This document shows, piece by piece, positions 9,371 through 18,337 of a stretch of 64,000 nucleotides of DNA. Position numbers and translations under genes: made by a program. How positions within the stretch are numbered: position 1 is the stretch's first letter; every line of letters starts with the position of its first letter. The notes beneath the pieces were generated by a model. It saw only the letters and a list, made by a program, of their open reading frames with translations. It searched no databases and was not told the origin of the DNA. Source of the DNA: Paenarthrobacter nicotinovorans (GTDB taxonomy: Bacteria > Actinomycetota > Actinomycetes > Actinomycetales > Micrococcaceae); assembly GCF_021919345.1 (NCBI RefSeq), contig NZ_CP089293.1, forward strand, positions 1,550,001-1,614,000, in the 5' to 3' direction.

Positions 9371-10276
9371 CTATTTGCTGAAGCCTGCGGTCAGGCCGCT
9401 GACCAATTGGCGGCGTCCAAGGACATAGATCACCAGGATGGGCAGCGTGCTCAGCACGACCGAGGCGAGAACGGCAGGGATGTTGACGCTGAACTCACCC
9501 TGGAAGGACCACAGACCCAAGGGCAGGACGCGCAGTCCGGGACTCTGGGTGAGCACGAGCGGGAGCAGGAAGCCGTTCCAGACATGCAGGCCGTTGTAGA
9601 TAGCCACGGTGACGATGGCGGGCTTGGTCAATGGAAGAGCCAAACGCCACATGGTCTGCCACTCGCTGCACCCGTCCAGGCGCATGGATTCGAAGAGCTC
9701 GTTCGGAACGTCGCGGATGAAGTTGGACAGGATCAATACCGTCAGCGGTATGGCGAACGCAATGGACGGAAGCATGATGGCCAACAGGCTGTCATAGAGA
9801 TTCAGTCGGATGATCATCAGGTAGATCGGGATGATGGTGGCCTGAAGGGGAATTGCCAGTCCCATCAGGAAGACACCGTTGACGAACTTCAAGTACCTGC
9901 CCTTGCCGCGCACGATCGCGAAGGCCGCCATGAAGGCGATCAGGACCGTGGGGATAACCGATCCCAGTGTGACGATGACGCTGTTCATGAAGTAAGTGGC
10001 GAAGTTGGCTTCAAGAACCAGCTGGTAGTTCTCCAGGGTGGGGGCTGTCGGCAGCGCCATCGGATTTTGTCCGAAATAGCCTTCGGAGGTCTTCAGGCTG
10101 GTGATGACGATGTAGTAGACCGGAATGATGATGACGGCGAGCCAGATCCAGCCGCCGAGGCCGCCGGGGATGTTGAGCCGCCTGATCCGTGTGCCAAGGC
10201 TTTGCTTGGCTTTGATCGACGATGCCGCAGAGGCGGGTGTTCCGGGTTTTGAGTCGCTCTTGAGGACAGTACTCAC
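9371..10276 (-). CDS. Carbohydrate ABC transporter permease (MalG type)
   Basis: 301 aa inner-membrane permease of the CUT1 family, with about six transmembrane segments. The EAA loop appears as ESMRLDGCSEWQTMWRLALP (about residues 195-214), the contact with the ATPase. I chose GTG at 10276 (VSTVLKSD), one base after the stop of the first permease (TAA-C-GTG). The longer upstream frame is antisense-like sequence inside that gene. Pairs with the product of 10278-11207. No ATPase gene lies in the operon. Confidence 0.9.
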   Translation of the reverse strand: MSTVLKSDSKPGTPASAASSIKAKQSLGTRIRRLNIPGGLGGWIWLAVIIIPVYYIVITSLKTSEGYFGQNPMALPTAPTLENYQLVLEANFATYFMNSVIVTLGSVIPTVLIAFMAAFAIVRGKGRYLKFVNGVFLMGLAIPLQATIIPIYLMIIRLNLYDSLLAIMLPSIAFAIPLTVLILSNFIRDVPNELFESMRLDGCSEWQTMWRLALPLTKPAIVTVAIYNGLHVWNGFLLPLVLTQSPGLRVLPLGLWSFQGEFSVNIPAVLASVVLSTLPILVIYVLGRRQLVSGLTAGFSK

Positions 10277-10277
10277 G

Positions 10278-11207
10278 TTACATACCTTCCAGTTGGCTGC
10301 CCTGTTGGTCCTTGCCGCCCAGGCGTTGGAGGAATAGGGCCAGCGCCAGGCCAATGACGACAAGGATGACGGCGATGACGCTTGCAGGTCCCATGAGGTT
10401 GGCCCGGAAGCCGCGCAAGTACATGTCGAGGGCCAGGATGCGGGTGGTGTTACCCGGTCCGCCACCTGTGAGGACGAAGATGAGGTCGAAATACGTCAGC
10501 GACCCAACAACCATCAGGGTTGAGGACGTGATGATGGTGTACTTCAGCTGAGGCAGTGTGATGTGGAAGAACTGCTTGATGGTTCCTGCGCCGTCGATCT
10601 GGGCCGCTTCATAGAGCGACTTGGGGATCTGCCGCACGCCACCTTGGTAAATCAGGGTGTGGAACGGCACGAACTGCCAGGCGATAACGAAGATGATCAG
10701 TCCGAGCGCCAGCTGGGGCACTCCCAACCAGTCCTGGGCAAGGAACGGAAGTCCCAGGCCCATGGCCAGGCCGAAGTTCGGGTCCAGCAACGCCTTGTAG
10801 GCGATGGCGACCGCAGCCGAGGAAAGCAGCAGGGGCAGGAAGTACAACACGGCCAGAGCAGCCCTGTATCGCTGCGTTCCCGCGGTAAAGACCCCCAGCA
10901 ACAGACTGATGGGCGTCTGGACGAGCCAGGACACAATCATGATCATGAAGGTCAGGCCAAGGGAGTTGTAGAGCTCGGGGTCGGACAAGACCGACGTCCA
11001 GTTCTCCATTCCGGCTGCTCCAATGGCGCCGATGCCGTCCCAGTTGGTGAAACTCAGGATCAGTACCCCGAGAAGCGGTACAACGGCGAAGACGACAAAG
11101 AAGAACAAGGCCGGAATCGTCAGCCAGGGAAGCGCGGATCTTTGCTGCACGCTTCCTTGGGTCTTTTGTGTACCAGAGGCAGCCCTGTTAGAGGTTATGG
11201 AACTCAT
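10278..11207 (-). CDS. Carbohydrate ABC transporter permease (MalF type)
   Basis: 309 aa CUT1 permease with six predicted membrane helices. EAA loop at SLYEAAQIDGAGTIKQFFHI. The first helix LTIPALFFFVVFAVVPLLGV and the GGPGNTTRILALDMYLRGF segment are typical. It overlaps the binding-protein gene stop by 4 bases (ATGA). It forms the membrane channel with the downstream MalG-type permease, fed by the lipoprotein at 11204-12532. Confidence 0.9.
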   Translation of the reverse strand: MSSITSNRAASGTQKTQGSVQQRSALPWLTIPALFFFVVFAVVPLLGVLILSFTNWDGIGAIGAAGMENWTSVLSDPELYNSLGLTFMIMIVSWLVQTPISLLLGVFTAGTQRYRAALAVLYFLPLLLSSAAVAIAYKALLDPNFGLAMGLGLPFLAQDWLGVPQLALGLIIFVIAWQFVPFHTLIYQGGVRQIPKSLYEAAQIDGAGTIKQFFHITLPQLKYTIITSSTLMVVGSLTYFDLIFVLTGGGPGNTTRILALDMYLRGFRANLMGPASVIAVILVVIGLALALFLQRLGGKDQQGSQLEGM

Positions 11208-12532
11208 TTGCCCAGGGTGGCATTCATGTTCTCAGCGAATTGCTGCGGGGTGATCGACTTGAGGAAGAGCTGGTCAATGTTGTTCAGCAGGGCTTCGGCA
11301 GCGGTGGGGCTCAGGGCCTGGTCCCAGGACTGCTGGAAGTTGGGGGCGTCCTTGCCCAGGGCGTAGACGAAGTTCAGGAAGTCCTTGTCCGGGGACGAGG
11401 CAAGCTTGTCTTCAATGCCCTTGACGATCGGAACCGAGCCGGAGTTGATGTAGGCGTCGATGACCGTATCTGTCATGATGCCGTCCTTGAAGAATTTCTT
11501 GGCCGATTCCTTTTCCTTGTCCGTGGCCTTGGCCGAGATCGACATGTACTGGGCCGGGTTGCCCACGCCGTTCTTCGGGTCTCCCTTGCCGCCGGCAATG
11601 GTCGGGAAGTTTACGAAACCGAGCTTTCCATTCTGGACGAAGTTCTGGCCGTCCTTCTTCATGGCGCCGTAGGTCCAGGAGCCCTGCAGCATCATCGCTG
11701 CCTTGCCGGTGAACAGGAGGGCCTGGTCTGCCTTTGAATCCGCCGTGATGGAGGAGAAACCCTTGATGAAGCCATCGGCGGAGACCAGTTCCTGGATCTT
11801 GGTGCCGGTTTCGATGACGGCCGGGTCCATCCAAGCGTTGGGCTTGCCATCGAAAATAGCCTTGAAGACCTCGGGGCCGCCGATGCGGTCCAGCAAGTAT
11901 TCCAGCCACATCATGGAGGTCCAGCGGGATTGTCCGCCCAGGGACAACGGGGCTACGCCCATGTCGTTGAAGGTCTTGACCAGGGACATGAGGTCTTCCC
12001 AGGTTTTCGGCGGCTGGACTCCGGCTTTGTCGAACAGGTCCTTGTTGTAGAAAAGGACGATCGGGGCCACGTACTGGTTGGGAAGGGCGTAGATCTTGCC
12101 GTCAACCGTTGCTGCTCCGAAGGAGGAGGGGAAGAACTTGTCCTTGAGGTCCGGGTTGGAATCAAACCAGCTGGTGAGGTCTTCAACCTGTCCCGCGTCG
12201 GCGTACGTTTTCAGGCCACCGCCACCCCAGCCGTAGATGATCGTGGGGGCCTGGCCGGCCCCGATGGCCGTCTTGATCTTGGTCTTGTACGCGTCGTTCT
12301 GGAAGTACGTGACGGCGATCTTGTTATCGGGATTGGCCGATCCGAATGCATCCACGGCCTTCTGCATGGTGGTTTGGTTGGGCTCGCCTGTAAGGAACCA
12401 CATGCTGGCTCCGCCTCCGCCGCTCGCACCGCCTGGACCGGACGTGCCGCAGGCGCTTGTGGCCATGGCGGCGAAGGGAGTCACGGCCGCGAGGGCCAGG
12501 AAGGAACGCCGGGATGATTGGAACTGCTTCAT
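11204..12532 (-). CDS. Extracellular sugar-binding lipoprotein of ABC transporter
   Basis: 442 aa family 1 solute-binding protein. The N terminus MKQFQSSRRSFLALAA has a twin-arginine motif and ends in a lipobox (ATSACG, Cys about residue 28), followed by a Gly/Ser-rich linker, so it is probably exported by Tat and lipid-anchored. ATG at 12532 gives a proper signal. An 11-codon upstream extension is possible but would precede the signal. First gene of the seven-gene operon, facing the LacI regulator across a 247-base gap containing palindromic operators. Confidence 0.9.
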   Translation of the reverse strand: MKQFQSSRRSFLALAAVTPFAAMATSACGTSGPGGASGGGGASMWFLTGEPNQTTMQKAVDAFGSANPDNKIAVTYFQNDAYKTKIKTAIGAGQAPTIIYGWGGGGLKTYADAGQVEDLTSWFDSNPDLKDKFFPSSFGAATVDGKIYALPNQYVAPIVLFYNKDLFDKAGVQPPKTWEDLMSLVKTFNDMGVAPLSLGGQSRWTSMMWLEYLLDRIGGPEVFKAIFDGKPNAWMDPAVIETGTKIQELVSADGFIKGFSSITADSKADQALLFTGKAAMMLQGSWTYGAMKKDGQNFVQNGKLGFVNFPTIAGGKGDPKNGVGNPAQYMSISAKATDKEKESAKKFFKDGIMTDTVIDAYINSGSVPIVKGIEDKLASSPDKDFLNFVYALGKDAPNFQQSWDQALSPTAAEALLNNIDQLFLKSITPQQFAENMNATLGK

Positions 12533-12608
12533 TGCTTCTCCAGGGGTAGTCGCATCACTGAGCAAGCCTTGGTGCTTACTGCCGAACAGAGTGCCTGGCC
12601 CGAAATTT

Positions 12609-12624
12609 ATCGAAAAATTTCGAT
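12609..12624. promoter_or_regulatory. Palindromic operator 1 of the sugar operon
   Basis: ATCGAAA-AA-TTTCGAT, a perfect 7-bp inverted repeat with 2-base spacer, 77 bases in front of the binding-protein start. Its inner core TCGAAA-NN-TTTCGA recurs at 12754-12767 before the LacI gene, so both are probable sites for that regulator. Confidence 0.7.
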
Positions 12625-12696
12625 GCCATGATTTAGGTCACGGTCTAAACTAAAGCCTGCGTCACAGTCCGTCAAGGGTCTCCTCGTAAAGATCGA

Positions 12697-12739
12697 CGGC
12701 GATAAATCCGGTGAATTGCACGCGTCAGATTTATCGCCG
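12697..12739. promoter_or_regulatory. Long-spaced inverted repeat in the divergent promoter region
   Basis: CGGCGATAAATC (12697-12708) and GATTTATCGCCG (12728-12739) form a perfect 12-bp inverted repeat with a 19-base spacer. Its right arm shares ATTTATCG with the left flank of operator 1 (12605-12612). It could be a second regulator site or a stem in one of the transcripts. Confidence 0.6.
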
Positions 12740-12753
12740 ATACTGAAAACACG

Positions 12754-12767
12754 TCGAAAGATTTCGA
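12754..12767. promoter_or_regulatory. Palindromic operator 2, before the LacI-type gene
   Basis: TCGAAA-GA-TTTCGA, a perfect 6-2-6 inverted repeat 12 bases in front of the LacI-type gene start, with the same half-site and spacing as operator 1. Fits autorepression by road-block. Confidence 0.7.
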
Positions 12768-12779
12768 AAGTTGGGGAAC

Positions 12780-13850
12780 ATGGTTCGAGAAGTGCGTCCG
12801 CCCAAATTGACCTTGGCTGCCGTCGCCAAGGAAGTTGGCGTCTCCGCGCCAACCGTGTCCAAGGTGGTTAACGGCCGGCAGGACGTGGCCGAGGAGACCC
12901 GTAACCGTGTCCTCGCGGCTTTGCACAGAACGGGCTACCGTTCCCCGCTTCAGCGCAAGAGTCCTCCCGCGCAGCAAGCCGTGGAGGTGGTCTTCGATTC
13001 GCTGAACTCTGCGTACTCCGTGGAGGTGCTCAACGGAATAATGGAGCATGCCGCGGCCTCGCAGATGGAAGTGATCCTCTCCGTCACCAGCAGGCAGTCA
13101 GCATCGCCCATGGACCCGGAGGAGCGTGCCCAGCGCCTGCTCGATGAGGGCCGCAGCGGCATGATCGTCGTCACCTCGGCCTTCGGGCCAGGGCAGCTTA
13201 AGGCCTTCCAGCGACGCCGCATTCCGGTGGTCGTGGTGGATCCGCTCAACCCGCCACCGGGAGACGTCTTCAGCGTCGGAGCAAGCAACTGGGCAGGAGG
13301 AAAGGCGGCGGCTTCCCACCTGTTGGAACTGGGGCACCGTCGCATTGCGTACATTGGAGGTCCGGCGGCCGCCGAATGCAGCCAGGCCCGTTTGCATGGT
13401 TACATGGCCGCGTTGATGGCCGCCGGCGTGCCGGTTGTGGAGGAGTATGTCTCGGCAGGTCCGTTCCGTTCGTCAACCGGGGTGGCGGCGATGAAGTCGC
13501 TCCTGGCCCTGGACGATCCCCCCACGGCGGTCTTCGCCGCCAGCGACAGCATCGCCCTTGGGGTCCTGGCAGAAGCCAGGAGGCAGAACATCCGCATTCC
13601 GGACGACATGAGCCTGGTGGGATTCGATGGCACGACGCAGGCTGAAGAGTCCCTGCCGCCACTGACTTCGGTATCGCAACCCCTGCTGGAAATGGGCCGT
13701 TCAGCGTTGAGCTTCATTCTCCGCCAACGGAGCGGAGAGGAAATCGACTCCCGGCGCGTCGAACTTGCCACCCATCTGGTGGTGCGTGAGTCCACCGCCC
13801 CGCCGCGTACGCAGCAGAGTCCGGCAGGTCTCCGACGCCAGGCGGATTGA
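12780..13850 (+). CDS. LacI-family transcriptional regulator of the sugar operon
   Basis: 356 aa. N-terminal helix-turn-helix LTLAAVAKEVGVSAPTVSK followed by the hinge helix region VVNGRQDVAEETRNRVLAAL, then a periplasmic-binding-protein-like effector domain (DSLNSAYSVEVLNGI; PTAVFAASDSIALGVL; SLVGFDGTTQAEESLPPLTSV). ATG at 12780 chosen. A TTG three codons upstream is less likely. Divergent from the sugar ABC/dehydrogenase operon and flanked by matching palindromes, so it most likely represses both units until the sugar binds. Confidence 0.9.
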   Translation: MVREVRPPKLTLAAVAKEVGVSAPTVSKVVNGRQDVAEETRNRVLAALHRTGYRSPLQRKSPPAQQAVEVVFDSLNSAYSVEVLNGIMEHAAASQMEVILSVTSRQSASPMDPEERAQRLLDEGRSGMIVVTSAFGPGQLKAFQRRRIPVVVVDPLNPPPGDVFSVGASNWAGGKAAASHLLELGHRRIAYIGGPAAAECSQARLHGYMAALMAAGVPVVEEYVSAGPFRSSTGVAAMKSLLALDDPPTAVFAASDSIALGVLAEARRQNIRIPDDMSLVGFDGTTQAEESLPPLTSVSQPLLEMGRSALSFILRQRSGEEIDSRRVELATHLVVRESTAPPRTQQSPAGLRRQAD

Positions 13851-13859
13851 CGCCGGCAG

Positions 13860-15296
13860 TCAGAGCCGGAGCGGCGGAATGGCTTCGTACAGCAGCAACC
13901 GAACCCAACGATCGCCGGTTTCGCGGTACTCCTCACGGCTGGCAAAGCGGTAAAGGTAGCTGCGCGCACGCACCCAGCGGGGGCGTTCGCCGTCGAACGG
14001 GTCTTGGCGAAGCAGCCCAAGCGTTGTTTTGTCGGCCTCCAGAAGTCGGTTGAGGAAGGCATAAAACCATTCCTCGTGGACGGTTCGCAGCGGCAGGAAC
14101 CACATCAGCCAGTCCAGCCTGAGGTGATAGGGCGCCCATTGGCGCGGGAGGCGCCGGACGTCGCCGGGCTTTCCCTTGAAGCCGTATTCCAGCCAGCGGT
14201 CATCGGGCGCATCAGGTTCCTCGTCCAGGGTGCCCTCCACGACGATTTCGATCCGCTGTTTGGTGACCGTCCCGAACGCCCCATAGGCATTGACCAGGCG
14301 CCATCGGTTGAAGCTGGCATTCATGAGCTGCTGACGCGAAAACAGGTTCAGGAGCGGACGGTAGCTCAGGACCAGCAGCAGGACACTGACCATAACGACG
14401 ACGGCGAGCCACCACGCCGGGGTTTCGGCGCCTGAGTGCCACTCAAGCGGGATGAACGGGAAGACGGCATGGACCGCGGAGTCGCCCACCGCTCCGAAGG
14501 TCAGGATGATCGCTGCCCAATTCAGCCACGCGAAGTTCCCTGAAGCCACCAGCCACAGCTGGGTGACGATGATGACGCCCGCGGCGGCGCTGGCGACCGG
14601 CTGCGGTGCGAAAAGGAAGAACGGCACCACCAGCTGCGCAAAATGGTTTCCCGCTACCTCGACCTTGTGCAGCGGGCGGGGGAGGAGGTGGGCCTGCCGG
14701 CTGAGCGGGCCGGGCATTGGCTGTGTTTCGTGGTGGTAGAACATCGCTGTCATGTCGCGCCACTCGCGTCCGCCGCGGATCTTAATCATCCCGGCACCGA
14801 ACTCCAGCCGGAAGACCAGCCACGTGATCAGGATGAGGATGGTGGTGGGTGGGGGCGTCTGGTCCGAACCAAGAAACGCTACCGTGAATCCCGTCTCGAG
14901 GAGGAGGATCTCCCATCCAAACCCATAGAACGTCTGGCCCACGTTGACGATCGACATGTACAGGAACCACAGGGCAAGGAAAGCCACCATGGGCAGCCAG
15001 GGAGGACCGGCCTGCGGGAGGCCGATCAGCAGTAAGGCCGCCACTGTGATCCCCGCCCGGCACACGGCCCGGAGCAGCGCATCCGAGTAGTGCCAGCGAA
15101 AAAGAGTCGGCCTGGCCAAGCGGCGTGCAAGGTCCAGGAATGCCGGTACCGGTAGCAATCCCCGTTCGCCCAAAAGGGCAGGGAACTGGTTCAGTGTCGA
15201 AAGGAACGCAACCGCGTAGAGTGCCGCGGTGCCGCGCTGCAACACCTGCCGGGCGAATTCATGGTCCCACGCATCAAACCAGGACAGCCATTCCAC
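13860..15296 (-). CDS. Lipase maturation factor family membrane protein
   Basis: 478 aa polytopic membrane protein of the LMF (DUF1222) family, related to eukaryotic factors that help lipases fold. The N-terminal FDAWDHEFARQVLQRGTAALY, several helices to about residue 310 and the C-terminal soluble part with WAPYHLRLDWLMWFLPL and FYAFLNRLLEADKTTLGLL match the family. No lipase gene adjoins it. It is convergent with the LacI gene (9 bases apart) and divergent from dxr. Role in bacteria is not established. Confidence 0.82.
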   Translation of the reverse strand: MEWLSWFDAWDHEFARQVLQRGTAALYAVAFLSTLNQFPALLGERGLLPVPAFLDLARRLARPTLFRWHYSDALLRAVCRAGITVAALLLIGLPQAGPPWLPMVAFLALWFLYMSIVNVGQTFYGFGWEILLLETGFTVAFLGSDQTPPPTTILILITWLVFRLEFGAGMIKIRGGREWRDMTAMFYHHETQPMPGPLSRQAHLLPRPLHKVEVAGNHFAQLVVPFFLFAPQPVASAAAGVIIVTQLWLVASGNFAWLNWAAIILTFGAVGDSAVHAVFPFIPLEWHSGAETPAWWLAVVVMVSVLLLVLSYRPLLNLFSRQQLMNASFNRWRLVNAYGAFGTVTKQRIEIVVEGTLDEEPDAPDDRWLEYGFKGKPGDVRRLPRQWAPYHLRLDWLMWFLPLRTVHEEWFYAFLNRLLEADKTTLGLLRQDPFDGERPRWVRARSYLYRFASREEYRETGDRWVRLLLYEAIPPLRL

Positions 15297-15385
15297 AATC
15301 CCACGGTACGCAGGGGAGCCCGGCGGTCAAGCAGTGCAGGGCCGCAGGGGTTCCCGTCCCGTTCGCAGGCCCTCGTGCCGGCTGG

Positions 15386-15391
15386 GATACT
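15386..15391 (+). promoter_or_regulatory. -10 hexamer of leaderless dxr promoter
   Basis: GATACT, 6 bases before the dxr ATG. The AAGGA just before ATG is too close to act as a ribosome binding site, so a leaderless message is likely. Confidence 0.5.
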
Positions 15392-15397
15392 TAAGGA

Positions 15398-16585
15398 ATG
15401 CAGCCGCGCAAGATCGTCATCCTCGGGTCCACTGGTTCCATCGGCACGCAGGCGATCGACGTCGTCGACGCCGCCCCGCACCGTTTCGAGGTGGTGGCAC
15501 TGAGCGCCGGCGGAGGAAACCTGGAACTCATCGCCCAGCAGGCCGTTCACACCCGGGCGCAAGCGGTGGGCATTGCCCAGGGCGATCCTGCCACCCTGCA
15601 GCAGTTCATTGCCGCTGCGGCCGCGGAAGCGGGCGTGCCGGACTTCGCTCCGCAGATCTTCGTCGGCCCCGATGCCTCAACGGAGATTGCCGCCATCGAC
15701 TGCGATGTTGTCCTTAACGGCATCACTGGTTCCATTGGCTTGGCCCCCACACTCGCTGCGCTGGGCACGGGAGCTACGCTGGCCCTGGCCAACAAGGAGT
15801 CGCTGATCGTCGGCGGTGCCCTGGTCAAAGCCGCCGCACGCCCGGGCCAGATTGTTCCCGTCGACTCCGAACACTCCGCCATTGCACAGTGTCTCCGGTC
15901 CGGCACCGAGCAGGAAGTGGAGAAACTGATCCTGACCGCTTCCGGTGGGCCGTTCCGCGGCCGCACCCGTGAGGAACTCCACCACGTCACTCCGCAGGAA
16001 GCGCTGGCCCACCCCACCTGGGACATGGGCCTCATGGTGACGACCAACTCGGCCAGCCTGGTAAACAAGGGCCTGGAAGTGATCGAAGCGCACTTGCTGT
16101 TCGACGTCCCCCTGGATCGGATCGAGGTGGTGGTCCATCCCCAATCCGTGGTCCATTCCATGGTTCAGTTCGTGGACGGTTCCATCATTGCCCAGGCGTC
16201 GCCCCCGGACATGAGGCTTCCCATCGCCCTCGGACTGGGTTGGCCCGACAGAGTGCCCCGGGCCGCGCAGGCCTGCGATTGGACGCAGGCCACGAGCTGG
16301 ACGTTCGAACCCCTCGATGCCGTGGCGTTCCCGGCCGTCGACCTCGCCAAGGACGCAGCCAAGCAGGGGAGTACCTTCCCGGCGGTGTTCAACGCGGCCA
16401 ACGAGGAAGCCGTTGAGGCCTTCCATTCCGGCCGGATCCGCTTCACGGACATCGTTGACACGGTGGAGTCCGTCCTCAGCGAACACTCAGGATCCTCTGA
16501 GCTAACGGTGGAATCCGTGCTGGATGCTGAGAAGTGGGCACGAGCCCGAACCCACGATCGTTTAGCTTCACGCAGCGCCCAGTAA
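15398..16585 (+). CDS. dxr: 1-deoxy-D-xylulose 5-phosphate reductoisomerase
   Basis: Second step of the MEP isoprenoid pathway, DXP to MEP with NADPH, cytosolic. 395 aa, normal length. NADPH-binding GSTGSIGTQ (about residues 10-18), NKESLIVGG, the [12 protein letters not shown] metal site (Asp/Glu) and the substrate loop SGGPFRG are intact. ispG, a later step of the same pathway, lies 1.75 kb downstream after the site-2 protease gene, the usual actinobacterial order. Confidence 0.97.
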   Translation: MQPRKIVILGSTGSIGTQAIDVVDAAPHRFEVVALSAGGGNLELIAQQAVHTRAQAVGIAQGDPATLQQFIAAAAAEAGVPDFAPQIFVGPDASTEIAAIDCDVVLNGITGSIGLAPTLAALGTGATLALANKESLIVGGALVKAAARPGQIVPVDSEHSAIAQCLRSGTEQEVEKLILTASGGPFRGRTREELHHVTPQEALAHPTWDMGLMVTTNSASLVNKGLEVIEAHLLFDVPLDRIEVVVHPQSVVHSMVQFVDGSIIAQASPPDMRLPIALGLGWPDRVPRAAQACDWTQATSWTFEPLDAVAFPAVDLAKDAAKQGSTFPAVFNAANEEAVEAFHSGRIRFTDIVDTVESVLSEHSGSSELTVESVLDAEKWARARTHDRLASRSAQ

Positions 16586-16621
16586 CCCCCCCCATACCTT
16601 TACGGAAGCAGTCCCACCGGC

Positions 16622-17953
16622 ATGAGTCCCGTCCTTCTCTTCATTCTTGGAGTTATCTTCGTCGCGATCGGCGTCGCTGTCTCCATCGCGCTGCACGAGG
16701 TGGGCCACCTGGTGCCGGCGAAACTCTTCAAGGTGCGCGTCACCAAGTACATGATCGGCTTCGGGCCGACGCTGTGGTCCAGGAAAAAGGGCGAAACGGA
16801 GTACGGCTTCAAGGCCCTGCCCCTGGGCGGCTACGTCTCGATGATCGGCATGTATCCGCCCAACAAGGAGGACGGCGGAGTCCGCCCTTCAAGCACCGGC
16901 ATGTTCCAGACCCTCGCCACCGAAGCCCGCTCGGTCGCCCATGAAGAAGTAGGGCCCGGAGACGAAGGGCGTGTCTTCTACAAGCTTCCGGTCTGGAAGA
17001 AAATCATCATCATGCTCGGCGGACCGGCCATGAACATGGTGATTGGCTTGGTCCTGCTGGCCGTGCTGCTCATGGGATTCGGCGTTGCCCAGGCAACAAC
17101 CACGATCTCCGATGTCTCCAAATGCCAGGTGGCGGCAGGCGAAACCGTGGACCCTGATTCAGCCGACTGCAAGCTCACCCCGGCAGCTGCCGCAGGGCTT
17201 CAGCCCAATGACAAGGTCACCTCCTTCGACGGCAAGGCCGTCACCAGCTGGGATGAACTGACCAGTTGGATCAGGTCCTCCGCGGGCAAGGAAGTACCCA
17301 TCACGGTGGAACGCAATGGTGCAAGCGTGGAGACCACCGTGACGCCGGTTCTTTCCTCGCGCCCGGTCATCGGGGCGGACGGCCGCCCCGAGCAGGACGC
17401 CAACGGCGTCCTCAAATACCAGGAAGTCGGCTTCCTTGGCATCGGTGCGCAAAGCGCCTTGGTTCCCCAACCGGCGTCGGCTGTCCTTCCCATGGCGGGA
17501 GAGAACATCAAGCAAATTTCCGGTGTGATCTTCAACCTGCCCGCCAGGGTGGTCGGCGTCGCCAAAGCGGCCTTCAGCGAGGAGCCCAGGGACCCCAACG
17601 GCCCCATCAGCGTGGTGGGTGTCGGCCGCGTGGCCGGCGAGGTGGCAGCCATGGAACAGGTACCCCTGCAGGCCCGGATAGGGACCCTGATCGGACTGCT
17701 GGCGGGGCTCAACTTCGCCCTGGCCATCTTCAACCTCATCCCGCTCCTGCCGCTCGACGGCGGCCATGTGGCCGGTGCCCTGTACGAAGGAGCACGACGG
17801 CGGTTGGCCAAGTTGCGTGGCAAGCCGGACCCGGGCGCCTTCGACATCGCGAAGCTCCTGCCGGTGACCTACGTCGTGGCGGCGTTGCTGCTGTGCATGA
17901 GCGTCCTGCTGATTTACGCGGACATCGTCAAGCCCGTCAACATTTTCGGCTGA
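16622..17953 (+). CDS. Site-2 intramembrane metalloprotease (RseP/Rip1 type)
   Basis: 443 aa M50 family zinc protease that cuts anti-sigma factors or other membrane substrates within the membrane. The zinc motif HEVGH is at residues 25-29 in the first helix, a PDZ domain follows (about residues 180-240), and the last catalytic motif NLIPLLPLDGGH (Asp ligand) is near residue 375. Lies 36 bases after dxr. The orthologue beside dxr and gcpE in mycobacteria is Rip1. No anti-sigma gene is in this window, so the substrate is unknown. Confidence 0.93.
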   Translation: MSPVLLFILGVIFVAIGVAVSIALHEVGHLVPAKLFKVRVTKYMIGFGPTLWSRKKGETEYGFKALPLGGYVSMIGMYPPNKEDGGVRPSSTGMFQTLATEARSVAHEEVGPGDEGRVFYKLPVWKKIIIMLGGPAMNMVIGLVLLAVLLMGFGVAQATTTISDVSKCQVAAGETVDPDSADCKLTPAAAAGLQPNDKVTSFDGKAVTSWDELTSWIRSSAGKEVPITVERNGASVETTVTPVLSSRPVIGADGRPEQDANGVLKYQEVGFLGIGAQSALVPQPASAVLPMAGENIKQISGVIFNLPARVVGVAKAAFSEEPRDPNGPISVVGVGRVAGEVAAMEQVPLQARIGTLIGLLAGLNFALAIFNLIPLLPLDGGHVAGALYEGARRRLAKLRGKPDPGAFDIAKLLPVTYVVAALLLCMSVLLIYADIVKPVNIFG

Positions 17954-17984
17954 CCCATGAACATTGACGACCGGGCTGTGGGGA

Positions 17985-17990
17985 TAGGCT
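17985..17990 (+). promoter_or_regulatory. -10 hexamer of leaderless promoter, YciI-like gene
   Basis: TAGGCT 6 bases before ATG 17997. A TTGACG at 17964-17969 gives a -35 with a short 15-base spacer. No ribosome binding site precedes the ATG. Confidence 0.6.
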
Positions 17991-17996
17991 AGCTCC

Positions 17997-18290
17997 ATGA
18001 CTGTTTTCGCTGTTGAGTACGTATACGTCGCCGATTCCGACGCCCTCCGCGACGAAGCCCGGCCAGCACACCGTGCGTGGCTCGCCGGACTGGCTGAGGA
18101 CGACAAGCTGCTTGCCAGCGGCCCCTATGGTGACGGTGCCGGCGCTTTGCTGATCTTCAAGGCTGCGGAAGAAGCCGAACTCAATAACCTCCTCAAGCAG
18201 GATCCATTTGCCGAAGCCGGGGTTATCGCCGGTATCCGCACCACCGAATGGGCCCCCATCATCGGCGTCCTGGCAGCCCACGCTTCCTAG
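17997..18290 (+). CDS. YciI-family small protein
   Basis: 97 aa single-domain protein of the YciI/DGPF fold. The conserved His of RPAHRAWL (about residue 25) and Asp of [10 protein letters not shown] are in place. The family is a ferredoxin-like fold with a putative His-Asp pair and largely unknown reactions. Ends 47 bases before ispG, so it may be part of the isoprenoid transcript while also having its own leaderless start. Confidence 0.85.
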   Translation: MTVFAVEYVYVADSDALRDEARPAHRAWLAGLAEDDKLLASGPYGDGAGALLIFKAAEEAELNNLLKQDPFAEAGVIAGIRTTEWAPIIGVLAAHAS

Positions 18291-18337
18291 CCCCGGCGTC
18301 CTCCACCTCAACGATCACCCCAACCCAAGGAGTCCAC

